Shown piece by piece: positions 11,188 through 22,615 of a DNA stretch of 64,000 nucleotides. The notes under the pieces are model-generated. The model was not told the DNA's origin. It did not search any database and saw only the letters and a program-made list of their open reading frames with translations. The first letter of the stretch is position 1; the number at the start of each line of letters is the position of its first letter. The position numbers and the translations under genes are program-made. Location: positions 6,034,685 through 6,098,684 of the forward strand of contig CM017568.1 of the NCBI GenBank assembly GCA_007844125.1, given 5' to 3'. This DNA comes from Sinonovacula constricta (lineage: Eukaryota > Mollusca > Bivalvia > Cardiida > Solecurtidae).

Positions 11188-11330
11188 ATCACCATCATCA
11201 ACAGCAGCAACCGCTAGCAGAAGCACCAGCAGCAGCATATCATATGATCATATGATCAGCACTTTTTGAAACATTTAATTAGAATTTCAATTCTAATAAT
11301 TTTGAATTCTAATCATCATAATTAAAAGTA
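11188..11330. repeat. CAG-type trinucleotide run and short palindromes
   Basis: CATCATCAACAGCAGCAACC is followed by an imperfect CAG run, the palindrome CATATGATCATATG and the inverted pair ATTAGAATTT / AATTCTAAT. Low-complexity DNA; no function evident. Confidence 0.5.
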
Positions 11331-11399
11331 CTTGACCGTTGTACACTGTAATGAAGAAATATTGAACCTTTTGCGGGACTTTCGATAATATATTGACTT

Positions 11400-12860
11400 G
11401 ATACAATTTGTTTAAGGTTGTTGAACAAGCACTTTATAAAACTTATACCTTTGTTAATGTTGGCTGCTCTCGTATTGCTTCGGCTATCCTGAGTTATAGC
11501 TTATTGCTGGCCAGTTTGAATTTAATCAAAACAAATGAAGGGACGCAAATGAAGGTCTCTAAACTCCCAAAGATGTTATTTCTTCCTCCGGTATGACGGC
11601 ACACAACTGAAGAAAATTTGCTTCTATTTTTTCGTGCTGGAATAGCCAAAGAAGGTATATTGACATTGGAAACTCGTTGACAGCTCTAAATCTGCGTCGT
11701 TTTGTAAACATGTGACTGTGGCCGTGTGGGGAGTTAAAGTTGAACATTCCAATTGTGCTAACTTATGATCAGGCTTGTATTTAGAATGTTTTTTGTTTTG
11801 TTTAATGTCAGCCTTACACTACTCTCTATCAAAGTCGTGTTTGATGTCATGTTAGTTTTACTGATAGCAAGCAGGATCCAGATTTTAACAAAAGGTAGCA
11901 CGGTTGGTAACATGGTTAGTGAAAATATGGATATTGGTAACTGGTCAAACTGTGCCTGTAACATGTTGTACCTACTATCTTTGGTCGCTTCATACCTGTA
12001 GGTCGTCAGTTTGCACTGCCACTTTGTAGTGTTTATTGCGGTTGTGTTTTGTTTGTTCGATAACTGCCATGACATCAAGGAAACCTGTTGCTGGTCTTTG
12101 GTCATGCCATCATGCATTCCTTTCAGCAGAAAGCTGTTGGTTTTCCTAGACTGGTTTGGTTGGTACATTTTGACTAGCCTGGAGTGAGCATCATGACTCT
12201 GGGAAGATGATCGGTTCCTCCTTATTTGATGTGTTCTGCTCTCTTCTTGGAGTACTATCACTTACAATGTGAGATTCCTCCCTGGCAAAGTTCAAAATGA
12301 TAAATGATAAGTTTTCTGTGTCTGGTAACGATTCCTTGGTTTACTTGGTGTAGAACTTGTTAAGATATTCTCTTCCTGCTATGACCTGTCAACCACCGAT
12401 CTGCCCACAAATAAACACAGTGACACATGGAGTTTCATCCATCAGAGGTTTATGGCGACGTTTTGGCATGGACACATTGTAGGTCTGCTGCCATCAGTCA
12501 TACTCATTGTTTGATGGTCAGTCCAAGTTGTTGCTGCAGTGTCTCATCTTCTGCTTCTTCAATGGAAGACTCAGCTTATTGACCTGTCTGGTTTGTTAAA
12601 GCTGTACAGGTATCTCCATACAGCGACTGTTTATTGAATGCCAGTCTGCCCCCAACTGCAGTCTTTCCTCGATGTCAACAGTCTCTCCAGCTGTCATATA
12701 ATGAAATGCATGGAACCAAAACAATTACCCGCCATGTTCTATTTTTTCTCAGTCCAGTTATAGTTTCCACTGAGGAAGGTTTAATTTTAAAATTTGGAGT
12801 ATCTATCTGTTGTTATTATTAAATTAAGTTTTCTAAGGGTGTTCAAGCCTGTAATACAGC
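11400..12860. other. possible decayed coding sequence in the presumed RNF141 first intron
   Basis: GC content is higher than in the flanks. The minus strand has a 167-codon open frame (11758-12261) and several shorter protein-like stretches in other frames farther upstream, interrupted by stops. I recognise no domain, and the composition (Ser, Thr, Gln, Asn rich) is unlike a known transposase. It may be an old mobile-element ORF or chance. Confidence 0.25.
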
Positions 12861-13664
12861 ACTGCACCCAAGAGTGAGAGAACTGCATGTGAGGCTAGGG
12901 ATAGTCTGGAACACAACTAGGCTCAGTCTAGAACTAAATTGTGACCAGGAGAAATGTGAAAATTGATGACAAAGCAACTGGAAGGTGTGAAGAGAAGTGC
13001 AATTTAACTATGCCTGATTTGAAATGATAGACCTTCCATTACGAATCAACTGAAAATACCTGTTATATAATGTTAGAGGTACACTTAATAAGCATGTTAA
13101 TTTGTGAAAAAATAACAGGAACTCATTATGATTTAAAGATTTGTATAATTATTTACAGTGTACAAAAATATGATGCTGGTTATGTCGGTAAATGACAATT
13201 TCATTAAATTGAAAATGGTCGTGAGAGTTTAAGCTAATATATTTTTTGTGATAGGTACGTGAGACATTGAACCTCATGAACCGCAATTTACAAGTAATTT
13301 AATTATTGGGTCAATTTGAGCCATCAGCATTTCGTTTATGAATGAGGTATATACTTAATATATACTGCTGCATGCACAGTTTTGTAATATATTAGGCTGT
13401 TGATCTTAAACTGCTTAAAAAGTTAACTCGTATTTAATTGCATATAATTCTGATTGAGTTTTAACATAACAGTTTCTAGAAACATAAATGCAGACTTTGT
13501 TGTTTAAATAAATAATAACTTGTCCTGACATAAATGCTTCTGTATTGTAAACAAAATTCATTTTTACTTAAAACTAAATGAAATTATTCATGGCACCAAA
13601 TATTATAATTTATATTTAAAAATGCTTGTTTTTACATTTTCTTTGGCATCAAAGTATTTTTGTT

Positions 13665-13950
13665 GACACTGGACCTGGTAGCACAGTTGGTTCCTGGTAC
13701 AAGGAGGACCTGTACTCAAACCAGGGCCATGATATTTCAAAGTCATTAAAAAAGGTAGTGTTATAGCTCCTTTTCTAATGCTCAAGCAAATATAAGGTTA
13801 GTTCCAAAACTAGTTAGCTCTATGTCACAGTTTTGTTCTGGTATCATGTCAGGTGTTCATAGTAGTGAAGGCATCGATATATCTGCATCAAGCGATCATC
13901 TTATCAAGGTAGCTGATATATTGTTGGGATGATAAAACAAACAATTTCTG
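13665..13950 (+). repeat. SINE family A copy with tRNA-like head
   Basis: Starts with CTGGTAGCACAGTTGGTTCC (A-box-like) and ACTCAAACCAGG (B-box-like). Next comes GGTAGTGTTATAGCTCC and GCTCAAGCAAATATAAGG, which also appear in the 27.4-kb copy, then GTATCATGTCAGGTGTTCAT and GTGAAGGCATCGATATATCT. Diverged but full-length in outline. Confidence 0.6.
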
Positions 13951-14447
13951 TCACCTTGTCTGGAACAGAAAACTGATTGCCCCTTACAGTTGATCTGCAG
14001 TTTGTTTCAAGCCCAAGTCAATGACCATAGCAGTTTCTTCCATCCTGTCTGTCAATAAATTTATGGTCCCTTTGGATCATGGCTTCTTCATCAATTGTTA
14101 ATTGCAGCGGGTCTTAAGTCATGCAGTTATGTCTGTGTATAAACCTGCTGTTTCCAGAGTCACTTAACTTCCTTAAATCCCACCTTAACCTCAACTTTAA
14201 ATTTTTTATCTCAGTTGAGGAAGCTTAATTAAAGACAAGTGTTTTAGGTGAAACAGACATTTTGAGATTTTTCTAATAAGAAGGTTTTTGAGATTAAAGA
14301 ATTCTTTATTTGCAAAACTTTAGTGAAGCGGGGACCAGAACTAACAGTCCAGTAGGTTTTCAAGCAGTGGTTCAGTTGTTCAACCTATATTTTTACCTGG
14401 GGCTTTCTCATGCAACTGCTTGAAGTCATAATTGTCAAAATACTCTC

Positions 14448-14660
14448 AGGGGGCGCCTGTGGCCAAGCAGTTAGAGTTGTTGACTTGAAACTCTTTAGTC
14501 CCTCAGCACATGGGTTTGAGTTGTAGCGAGAACTTTCATGTGGGAAGGTTTTCCAGCTAAACTGCGGTGCACCAGTGGTTCTACTCAGACATATGTCTGG
14601 GGTATTCCTCTGCCAATAATGAGCTGGACGTCTTGATTATGACCATAATTGTGTCGATGC
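14448..14660 (+). repeat. SINE family B copy
   Basis: The head GGCGCCTGTGGCCAAGCAGT and GGGTTTGAGTTG are followed by GTGGGAAGGTTTTCCAGC, CACCAGTGGTTCTACTCAGA, ATGTCTGGGGTATTCCTC and GAGCTGGACGTCTTGAT. It lies about 100 bases before the RNF141 start codon exon. Confidence 0.6.
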
Positions 14661-14757
14661 AATATACGCCCCCCCACACAAAAAAACCCCTCTCAATGCG
14701 GCAATGATAGCAGAGCAAAAAACAAAATAAAATAAATCTCTTTGTACAGGTCCAACC

Positions 14758-14900
14758 ATGGGTCAGCAAGAAAGCTCCCATCCAGATACCCCCATGAACA
14801 TAGTGCAGGGCCGGTTGAAACATCATGCTGAAGTGTTGAAGAGGATTGCCAAGATGTCTTACAAGGAGTTTAAAGATTCAGTTGTGGAACTGAACCGCAT
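14758..14900 (+). CDS. RNF141: RNF141, first coding exon
   Basis: The acceptor TTTGTACAG ends at 14749, so eight bases of 5' UTR precede the ATG in CAACCATGG, a good initiation context. The exon encodes residues 1-47 plus two bases and ends before a GTAAAT donor. It contains YKEFKDSVVELNR, matching the family's YEEFLGRVAELN. Confidence 0.93.
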
Positions 14901-17534
14901 GTAAATATTGTGACATTAACCATGGCTCAGTCTGCCAGTTAGTTTGTTATATCTGATGGTTTTTGTTAAATTTCCAAGTTTTTCTTTACCAATGTTCTGC
15001 AAATAATGTCTGCAACTCACCATTATGACCAGGTCCCAGAAAGATTTTTTCGGTTGATTTTTTTTTCAAACTCAAATTGTGACTTGCCATTAATTTGTTT
15101 TCATCATATCTGAAGACTCTTGACTGTAATATCCTCATACCACAACTGATTTTTGTAACAGTTCATAAGAGTAAACAAATTGTAGCAATAAAGCTGCTGG
15201 GAGAAGTCTACAGGATGTCAGATGTTGTACTTGTGCTTAATCTCAACAAAGTAATGTTTCTGCAAGGTGGGCCATAAGCAGCTCTTGTTATGAGCAGTTA
15301 CATGACTTCTGCGGCTTGCGGTCAGCTTGATTGGTTTGCCATCACTAGCGATCATCTGGTGATCAGTAAGCAGATAATAATCAAACAGCGACTTGCATAC
15401 ATTTCTATTTGTTCTGCATGACATTGAGTTTTAGGGACATGTTAAATTTGTGTTTAACATTTTATGTTTTTGTCAACCTGCTCATAATTTGATCTGACTT
15501 CTGAATACAATTATGGGACACCTTTTTAACTGACTAATGTGCGAGTAAAAAAAAAAAGGTAGTATGGCATTTTTGTTGAAGATTCTAGTATCTCAGATAA
15601 AGGTAAAACTTTTTTTGTAACTTAAAAAATATTGCTTTTTATACATACTTAATTTAAAGATATTTTTTTGTCAGTTAAAATATTATTCTTTATTCTTTGT
15701 TCCAGCACCTCCTCTTTTACCGACAGGAGAGGCAAGCAGCTACATTTCCAGATTATAGAGGGATCAGATGAAACACTCATTTGGAAGGCCACTGTGCGTG
15801 TACAGTGTAAAAAGGTCTGCCATCATCCTATTGTGTTATGCCTATACTTAAAGAATCTGCCCTAAGAATAATACCCTGTTTGCATGTCAACAATATCACT
15901 ATATCAACAATTAGTGTGGCCAACATATCAATATGTCAGTTTGAAAGTACAGGTCACATGTTAATCCATTGTCCTACCAAGTTCTTTTATCACTGCAAGT
16001 GTAGCAATCCTGTGTTATAGACTTCAAGCATATGTCACTGATAAAACAATAAATATTAACTATCAGAAAAGCTGCAGGCAGACATTTACCGGTCAGCCAA
16101 TTTAAGTTAGCCTTTACACAGTACAGACATTTAAAAGTTCTTTCACTTGCAGTTTGGTTTATTTATGCAAACAAACATGAAAAACTCTCTTCTGTGTTGT
16201 TATTTTCTGTCAAAAGTATGGATATACAACATCGAGTATCAATAACCGACTCAATGAATAGGATCAACAATACATCAATTTCTTTTTCTTTGTGTACTTA
16301 ATGTAAGAAGGCCTTGCAAGCTTACCTGTGGTGGGCCATTGATTCTTCTCAGACATTTCATTGTGGTCATTCTTCTCCCCAAATCCTGGATGTTGCTATA
16401 ATGATATTTGTTTTGCTGTGGTGTTGTTTTTTTAAAACAACAAAAACAATAATCAGATGTAGAAGATAGCATTTCTTTTGATATTTATGCCTTATTCTTC
16501 ATCATGCTGGTACTTTTGCAAGTAATCTAAACAGGATAATTGTAATGGATATTATCAGTAAATGGTTAGTTCAAGTACTATGAACCATAATGGTACACAC
16601 ATAGGAATCATCTGATACCCTTATTACTGGTTTATTATAAAACAAGATGGGACAGAACTCTTTCACTTCCAAATATTCTTTTCTGAATATGAGTTGTTTC
16701 CCTTGGATCATATCTTGGGCTTTCATTAAGCCTTTTTTTTTTGTTTTGAACTTTGATGTTTGGTTATTTTCGTATTATCAATAGATGCTAATCTGCTTAG
16801 GGTATTTTACAGTCATTTTAATGTAAACATATTTTATTACCAACTTCAATTTTATAACAATTATTTATAAGCCAATCAGACAAAGGGTTAATTTACAAGT
16901 TCAAAAAACTATCGAACATATTAACCCACCATTCTAAAGTAAGAACTGCTTAAAGGCATCTCGAAAGGAATGTGGTATCCCACTGAGCCAGGCCCCGACC
17001 TACTGAGACCAGACCTGCTAATTGCTGGTCATCACTGCAGGGAGTCTTTAGCCAACATAGTCCTAATCTGTCACAGTTAAACCTCTGATGTGTTAATGCA
17101 AAACTAAATTACCTGCTAGTATGGAAGTGAGACTGTAGGCTAGTTTTACACAAAGCCATAAGCATTAATGTTAGTGATAATGTGGGTTGTTTACTGTAGG
17201 ATCACTTACATATTCTTTATTGCATTAATTTCTAGGTGTCAATTTTGTAACTGCATGATTATGTATTTATTTCTTAGGTAAATATTTGATTTTGAAAATA
17301 CATGAGAGATACAAGTTTTAGTATTCAAAATGACTTAAAATGAGCCTGAAGGACATTATTCTGACAATGAACGACTTTTTAAATTGCTTTTGTTAGATAC
17401 GTTTCGTTACATTTTACAAATCAAAATAAAATATAACTTTAATTATATATGAGAACTAAAAGAATGAAAGAAATAACAAAATGTATAAGAAATAACAAAA
17501 TCAACAAACAAAGTAAGAAAGAAAACAAATAAAG

Positions 17535-17616
<82 letters not shown>

Positions 17617-20600
17617 GCGTAATTGGTATATTCACAACTGTTTCCTTTACAAACTGTGAATGACTATGTTCAACCCCCAGATATAGCATACATACACTTG
17701 GATCTTGAACAATACCTGTGTGACAGACACATCGTTACAGACTGTGGCAGCCTGGCTTATCAGAAAACAGATGCCCTCACATGCTGGGTGGGGCAATAAA
17801 TGGGGGGGGGGGGGGGTCACTTATATAAGGGTTTTGAGATGCCTTTAAGTCATAGATTTTAGGACAAAGTATCTTCAATTTATATTAAGCAGTATGTCTT
17901 AAAATTGGCACAAATTTGACAATACCTTTGATAATTGCAGCTTACAAAATCTTTTGCACTACCCAGAACCACGAAGAAAAGTGTTATTTGATTGGTATGT
18001 AAAGTGGTGGTGTCACCTCAAGTCATTACTGGTGCTTAATATGGTTGGTCAATACAGGCTGTTACCATAAATGTGTTTGTTGACACTACCATACAAAATA
18101 AAATGGCATAATTTGAATTACACAAATTTGTTGGAATAAATCTAACATTCATAAATATATTTCTGGCATCTTGAATATAATTAGAAACTACATGATGTTC
18201 ATCTTGCTATCAAGGGAGATTTTTCAACAAGTTACTTGAATAGAAAACATAAACTACTTTTCTGCCTTAGCGATCTAGTAAACATTTAGAAACATTATTA
18301 AATTGTGTTTCTGTAAGTGACCCCCTAACCAACACAGTCTTCACTTGTGATTTAAATCTGCAACATTGCCTCCTTGTTTACAAGGACATCACTGAACCTT
18401 TACTAAAAATTACCATACTTTCTGACGTGGTAAAAATATCTAAATCTGGCCCATGTTTCTACAGGTACCCCACCTCCTTTATCAAATGCAATGATCTCGA
18501 GAGATTCAAATTTGCAACAATATTGGTTATAAGGGAGATATCAGAAAATTAGTAAATATTAGTTATGATTTTGATTTATTAAGTATCTTTCTAAATTGTT
18601 GGTCAGATAAAATAAATTTCTTTTCATGTAGGTGAACCCGCTCACCAACAAAAGTTATTCCACTCGGGACTTAAATCTGCGTCAGTACATCCTGGTGTAT
18701 AAGGAAATCACAGAACATGTCTCGAACCTTGCACCTGCCACACCAGGGGGCGCTACAGCCAACGTGAACATCTGTGCCTCCATGATTCTTGATGAGTAAG
18801 TATTTTTAATCTTTTATGGCTAGTTAAGGAAAGAGCATTTGAGAAATCAACGATGGAAACAAGAATCTTTCTGCTATCATCATCGCAGATATAGTGCTTC
18901 CTTTAATGTAAGTACATGTCACAAAAGCTTCCTAAACAGCAGTGGGCCAGTGCTTCTACCCAGACATAAGTCTGGAGTCTTCCTCCACAGATAATTAACT
19001 ATGATTGTTCAGAGCATTGTAAGAAAAAACAAAACAAAAATTGACTAAATGCTATGATTCATGTAATTCTGACACATGACCTGGGTTGACCAATCCTGGA
19101 AGTATGCTGAGAGGTTATCAGCCAACATTGGTGTGCCAGTAGCTCAGAGGTTAGTCCCTGTAAGGGGTTGAGAACCTAATGTTGGGGGGTGGTCTTCCAG
19201 CTCATCTGCTGTGTTATGTCTGGTTTGCAAAAAGTATCTGGACATTGCCTTAAAACAAAAGTGTATTTTATAGATGTTTTAAAAAAAAAACTAACAACAT
19301 TTGTTTAGCTTTAGTTTATCACTGGGTCATTTGGTTTATTTAGAGACTGACTCTAGGCTACAATATCTCCATAATTGATGTCCTCCTGGCAAGATCGTAC
19401 AACTCTCATATTTGCAGCTGATCTCAACTGGTTGAGCAAATAATGACTATATTAGTATATGGCATTCTCTAGTTCTTAGTACCAAACATTAAAATATTTT
19501 TCTTTAAGTTAACCGGTCAACATTTAAAAACTGGTTTCTGATTTTTACCATACCTTTATCATCCATTAAAAATATGCTGTCTAATTGCATTATTTAGGGT
19601 AGAGCACAAGAGTCTAGAGTTTGAAGAGGAATGCTGTATCTGTATGCAGGCAGAGGCCCGGACCATCATGCCCTGTGCCCACAAGTTCTGTTCTGACTGC
19701 TGCAAGGAGTGGTATGTCATCAGTGATCAGAAACACTACTAACCCATGGGAGTTATGTCTTGGGAAATGTTCCAATGTTTGTTTTGAAAGAAATCTTTCT
19801 CTTGGTTTATTGGTCTGGTTTAATGTCTCACAAACAATCTTTCAGTTATCCAGAGACAGTCATCAATTGAAGTATGACATAGTGCTACCTTTACTGTTAG
19901 CTTGCCATGTACACCTGACAAGTTACCACAGCCTGTCACATTGTCCTGACACCAGGCTGACCAATGGTGTAGTTTCCCATTTATAAGCTTAGCATGAGCA
20001 AAGGGGCTGTATCACCTCTCTCTTACAGTGGTATTTTTCAGCCTGGATTTATCTTTCTTGTTTTTATTTATTTGATTTTTAAATTGAAACATATGCTAAT
20101 TATAGTTTTATTTATTTAAATCATGTAATATTTCTAATTACGTATATTTTTTTAATTCTGTCCATGGACCTGGATTTATCTTCCTTATTGTTAGGAATTT
20201 GATTTAAGATATGTTGCGAATGTTCATTGTAGTTTTGTTTATTTAAATCATGTCCTTATGTAATATTCCTAATTATGTCTGTTTATTTAACAAGATGTGA
20301 CCATACATATATGTTGTAATCTAAATCTTTCTAAATAATTAATAAAGCATGAAATACCATATTATTATATATTTAAATAAAACCCTTACCTCATGGGAAA
20401 TTCAATTCATACATTCTGGCAAATTAGTGTAAAATGTGCACTAAAGAAAAAAATGTTGGATTTAATTTGTGGGTGCGAGGCGGGGGAGACTTATATTTTT
20501 GCTACAAATACCTAATATAAATAGATCAGGTTTAGTAAAAACCACACAGCACATGAGTAATTGCACTTTACATCTGTTTATCCTCTGAGCTTGCTAAGTG

Positions 20601-21298
20601 CAGATTAATCAAGCTTAGACTAATGGTGTAGATCTAGGTCAGCCACCTCCAGCTGGATAATGTCTGATCAGGATTGTCACTTTGTCTCTCTTGAGTCTCA
20701 AGGTCAGCTACCTCCAGCTGGATAATGTCTGATCAGGATTGTCACTTTGTCTCTCTGGAGTCTCTAGAAGGTATAGGGAAATAACTAAAAATAAGTTATT
20801 ACAACTGTACCATGATAAGAGTTAATAATAGTCGTGACCTTTTTTTAGGATAGATATAATGGTTTATGATACTCATGACTTTGTTTCAGGATGGACATAG
20901 GCGTTAATGATACTCATGACCATATTTCAGGAAGGACATAGGAGTTAATGATACTTATGACCATGTTTTAGGAAGGACTTTAGTTTTAATAATACTTGTG
21001 ACCTTGTTTCAGGAAGGACATAGGAGTTGATGATACTTATGACCTTGTTTTAGGAAGGACATAGGAGTTAATGAAACTCGTGACCTTGTTTCAGGATAGA
21101 CTTAAGGGTTAATAATACTTGTAATCTTGTTTCAGGACCGATACACACAAGACCTGTCCTATTTGCCGAGATACGGTGAAGAGCTCTCAGGATGCATGGG
21201 AACTGACCGACGCCCCCGACTCAACAGAGTATGTCACAGAAGTCCGAGAGAGACTTGTGGGTATAGCTGACCGAAACTCACCCAGTGATAATACTTAG
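14758..21298 (+). CDS. RNF141: RING finger protein 141 orthologue (five coding exons)
   Basis: Coding exons 14758-14900, 15706-15814, 18632-18795, 19598-19711 and 21136-21298 join in phase to 693 bases, that is 230 residues, the same length as vertebrate RNF141. It starts MGQQESSHPD, matching the MGQQ start of RNF141, with Gly2 as a potential myristoylation site. The middle region (LHFQIIEGSDETLIWKATVR, YILVYKEITE) matches the conserved N-terminal domain of the family. A C3HC4 RING spans about residues 151-187: CCIC, PCAHKFCSDCC, CPIC. The C-terminus has QDAWELTDAP, like the family's ESWVVSDAP. Known role: RING E3 ubiquitin ligase-like protein linked to membranes and reproduction in vertebrates; targets are not inferable here. 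All zinc ligands are intact and no frame break was seen. Confidence 0.96.
15706..15814 (+). CDS. RNF141: RNF141, second coding exon
   Basis: Acceptor TTGTTCCAG, then residues 48-84, ending VRVQCKK. The donor AAG|GTCTGC is weak but joins the next exon in phase 0 with exactly the family spacing. Confidence 0.9.
16950..17848. mobile_element. TTAA-flanked non-autonomous DNA element
   Basis: TTAA (16950-16953) is followed by AGGCATCTCGAAA. At the other end TTTTGAGATGCCT is followed by TTAA (17845-17848). The roughly 10-base inverted termini, exact TTAA flanks and lack of an ORF in 891 bases fit a MITE-like element moved by a TTAA-targeting transposase such as piggyBac. It contains the (AT)n run at 17539 and a G homopolymer near 17805. 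Confidence 0.6.
17539..17610. repeat. (AT)n microsatellite
   Basis: Uninterrupted AT dinucleotides, 36 units, inside the TTAA-flanked element in the second RNF141 coding intron. Confidence 0.97.
18317..18405 (+). pseudogene. decayed duplicate of the third RNF141 coding exon
   Basis: GTGACCCCCTAACCAACACA, GATTTAAATCTGCAACATTG and CTTGTTTACAAGGACATCAC align with the start of the true exon at 18632 (VNPLTNK...DLNLRQYILVYKEIT). The copy has a one-base deletion near its start, so the frame is lost, a three-base gap, and the acceptor AG is AA. It is an exon duplication that no longer splices. Confidence 0.8.
18632..18795 (+). CDS. RNF141: RNF141, third coding exon
   Basis: Acceptor TTTTCATGTAG, then VNPLTNKSYSTRDLNLRQYI to MILDE; residues 85-138 plus two bases, donor GTAAGT. 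A decayed copy of this exon lies about 310 bases upstream. Confidence 0.94.
18930..19030 (+). repeat. SINE family B fragment
   Basis: GGGCCAGTGCTTCTACCCAG, ACATAAGTCTGGAGTCTTCC and CCACAGATAATTAACTATGA match the 3' half of the 14.5-kb copy. Confidence 0.5.
19125..19215 (+). repeat. SINE family B head fragment
   Basis: GGTGTGCCAGTAGCTCAGAG gives an A-box-like head, followed by GGTTGAGAACC and GGGTGGTCTTCCAGCTCATC. It resembles the 5' half of family B and sits a short distance from the 3'-half fragment at 18.9 kb. Confidence 0.4.
19598..19711 (+). CDS. RNF141: RNF141, fourth coding exon (first half of RING)
   Basis: Acceptor TTATTTAG. Encodes EEECCICMQAEARTIMPCAH and KFCSDCCKE, so it carries the first six zinc ligands. 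It ends with TG of the Trp codon before a GTATGT donor. Confidence 0.95.
20040..20290 (+). repeat. diverged tandem duplication of about 125 bp in an RNF141 intron
   Basis: CCTGGATTTATCTTTCTTG...TAGTTTTATTTATTTAAATC near 20042-20120 recurs as CCTGGATTTATCTTCCTTA...TAGTTTTGTTTATTTAAATC near 20169-20250, with matching flanks through CTAATTACGTAT and CTAATTATGTCT. Confidence 0.7.
20636..20765 (+). repeat. 65-bp tandem duplication, nearly identical
   Basis: AGGTCAGCCACCTCCAGCTG...GTCTCTCTTGAGTCTCA (20636-20700) is followed directly by AGGTCAGCTACCTCCAGCTG...GTCTCTCTGGAGTCTCT (20701-20765). Only a few bases differ, so the duplication is recent. Confidence 0.9.
20833..21135 (+). repeat. 41-bp tandem array of 3' splice sites
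   Basis: About seven units of 41 bases, each with CTTGTTTCAG or a variant (TTTTTTTAG, ATATTTCAG, TTGTTTTAG), then GGAAGGACATAGGAG and a branch-point-like TTAATGATACT. The real acceptor of the last RNF141 coding exon is the eighth, final member of the series. Confidence 0.88.
21136..21298 (+). CDS. RNF141: RNF141, last coding exon (RING end and C-terminus)
   Basis: Acceptor CTTGTTTCAG, the last of a tandem series of similar acceptors. Encodes TDTHKTCPICRDTVKSS with the last two zinc ligands, DAWELTDAP and ends SPSDNT before TAG at 21296-21298. Confidence 0.95.
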
Positions 21299-21704
21299 CC
21301 AGTCAGTTATTTAGCTAGCATGTGATAGATTATTTTTATGTAAAGGGTCTATATACTGCCACCATCAACTTTTAAGTTTTCATAAGAACAATATGTTTAG
21401 TTGACTTTACCAGCCCAAAATGTCATTAATTTTATCTGATAAAGTGCCTAAGTTGTCATCCATGTTAAAAAATTACCTGAAATATTGATAGGAAATGACA
21501 CAGCCAAAGTTGTTAAAGTTATGGATGGTATGACATCATAAGTGGGTTATTCCAAGAGAACTAATTGGGGTGAAGTCTGAAGTGTATTTGTGTATAAAAC
21601 GCTAATCTTGTAAGTGTCCTTACATGGACATTACAAAAACACACACACAAATGTGCCATATGACCTATTCAGTGTTGGCTTGCCATTAAACCCAAAATAT
21701 ACAA

Positions 21705-21710
21705 AATAAA
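21705..21710 (+). promoter_or_regulatory. candidate poly(A) signal for RNF141
   Basis: AATAAA occurs 407 bases after the RNF141 stop, the first canonical signal downstream. Other AATAAA hexamers follow near 23.75, 23.9 and 25.98 kb, so the true 3' end is uncertain. Confidence 0.35.
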
Positions 21711-22615
21711 AATGGTGATTTTACATATAATGGATAGTTTGATTGAATTCACATTGATGTAGCACAGTATTGCAAAGAAGCAAGTTTTGTTCACCAAATT
21801 AGGACTAAAAATTGCAGTGATAGATCATACCTATTTTTCCTATTAAACTCATTACACATCACAATATATCCTGCCATTATATAGACCCTTTAATATATAT
21901 GTTTCATTTTGACTGTTGATTATAAATAATAATATTTCATATATTATGAATTCATTTATGTATTATGAATTGTAGCTAGTATAGACGTATGAATTGATTT
22001 TTGCATCATAAATCCACCTGTGCATTTTTGCAATTCAGAATCAAATTTTGTGCATGAAGATTGTTATATGTATACTGAATCTAAAAGAAAGTTTTAAAGT
22101 TGAGGTATTTACCTGTTTTGATAAAGGTAGGGCATTATTTATTAATAGTCAAGACCCTGTTCCAAACCTTTCTTATGCACTTGTATTTAAAAATGATTTC
22201 AAAATATAAATAATTGACACAGCTACATACTGTACCTAATAAAATAATCACTAAAAGGAGAGGAAACAATATGTTAGTCTTCAGAGTGTTGTCCTTAGGT
22301 TAAAATACGTTTTTCATATCTTCTACGTCATGACTCCATTTGGATGACTTGGTGTTTATGCTAGTAGATGCTGGAGTGTAGGTTGACTTTTGTGCTAACT
22401 CAGATTAATCATCATCAACATTAATGGCAACATCCAGTTTTTCATGAGATATATCAATAAGGACTGTAATGGATTTAGCACTCAGGTTTATGCAACAATA
22501 AAAATATTTACAGTTTGTGATGACGCCATATCAAAAAGACTCAGCAATGAGGTCCAAGGATTCCAAGTAAAAGGGGAGTGTAGGACAAAATCCCTCCCCT
22601 CCCCCCCCCCCCACC

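Noticed and set aside
11758..12261. 167-codon minus-strand frame as a gene
   Set aside because: No recognised domain, no splice partners, low-complexity Ser/Thr/Asn/Gln composition. Kept only as a possible decayed ORF.
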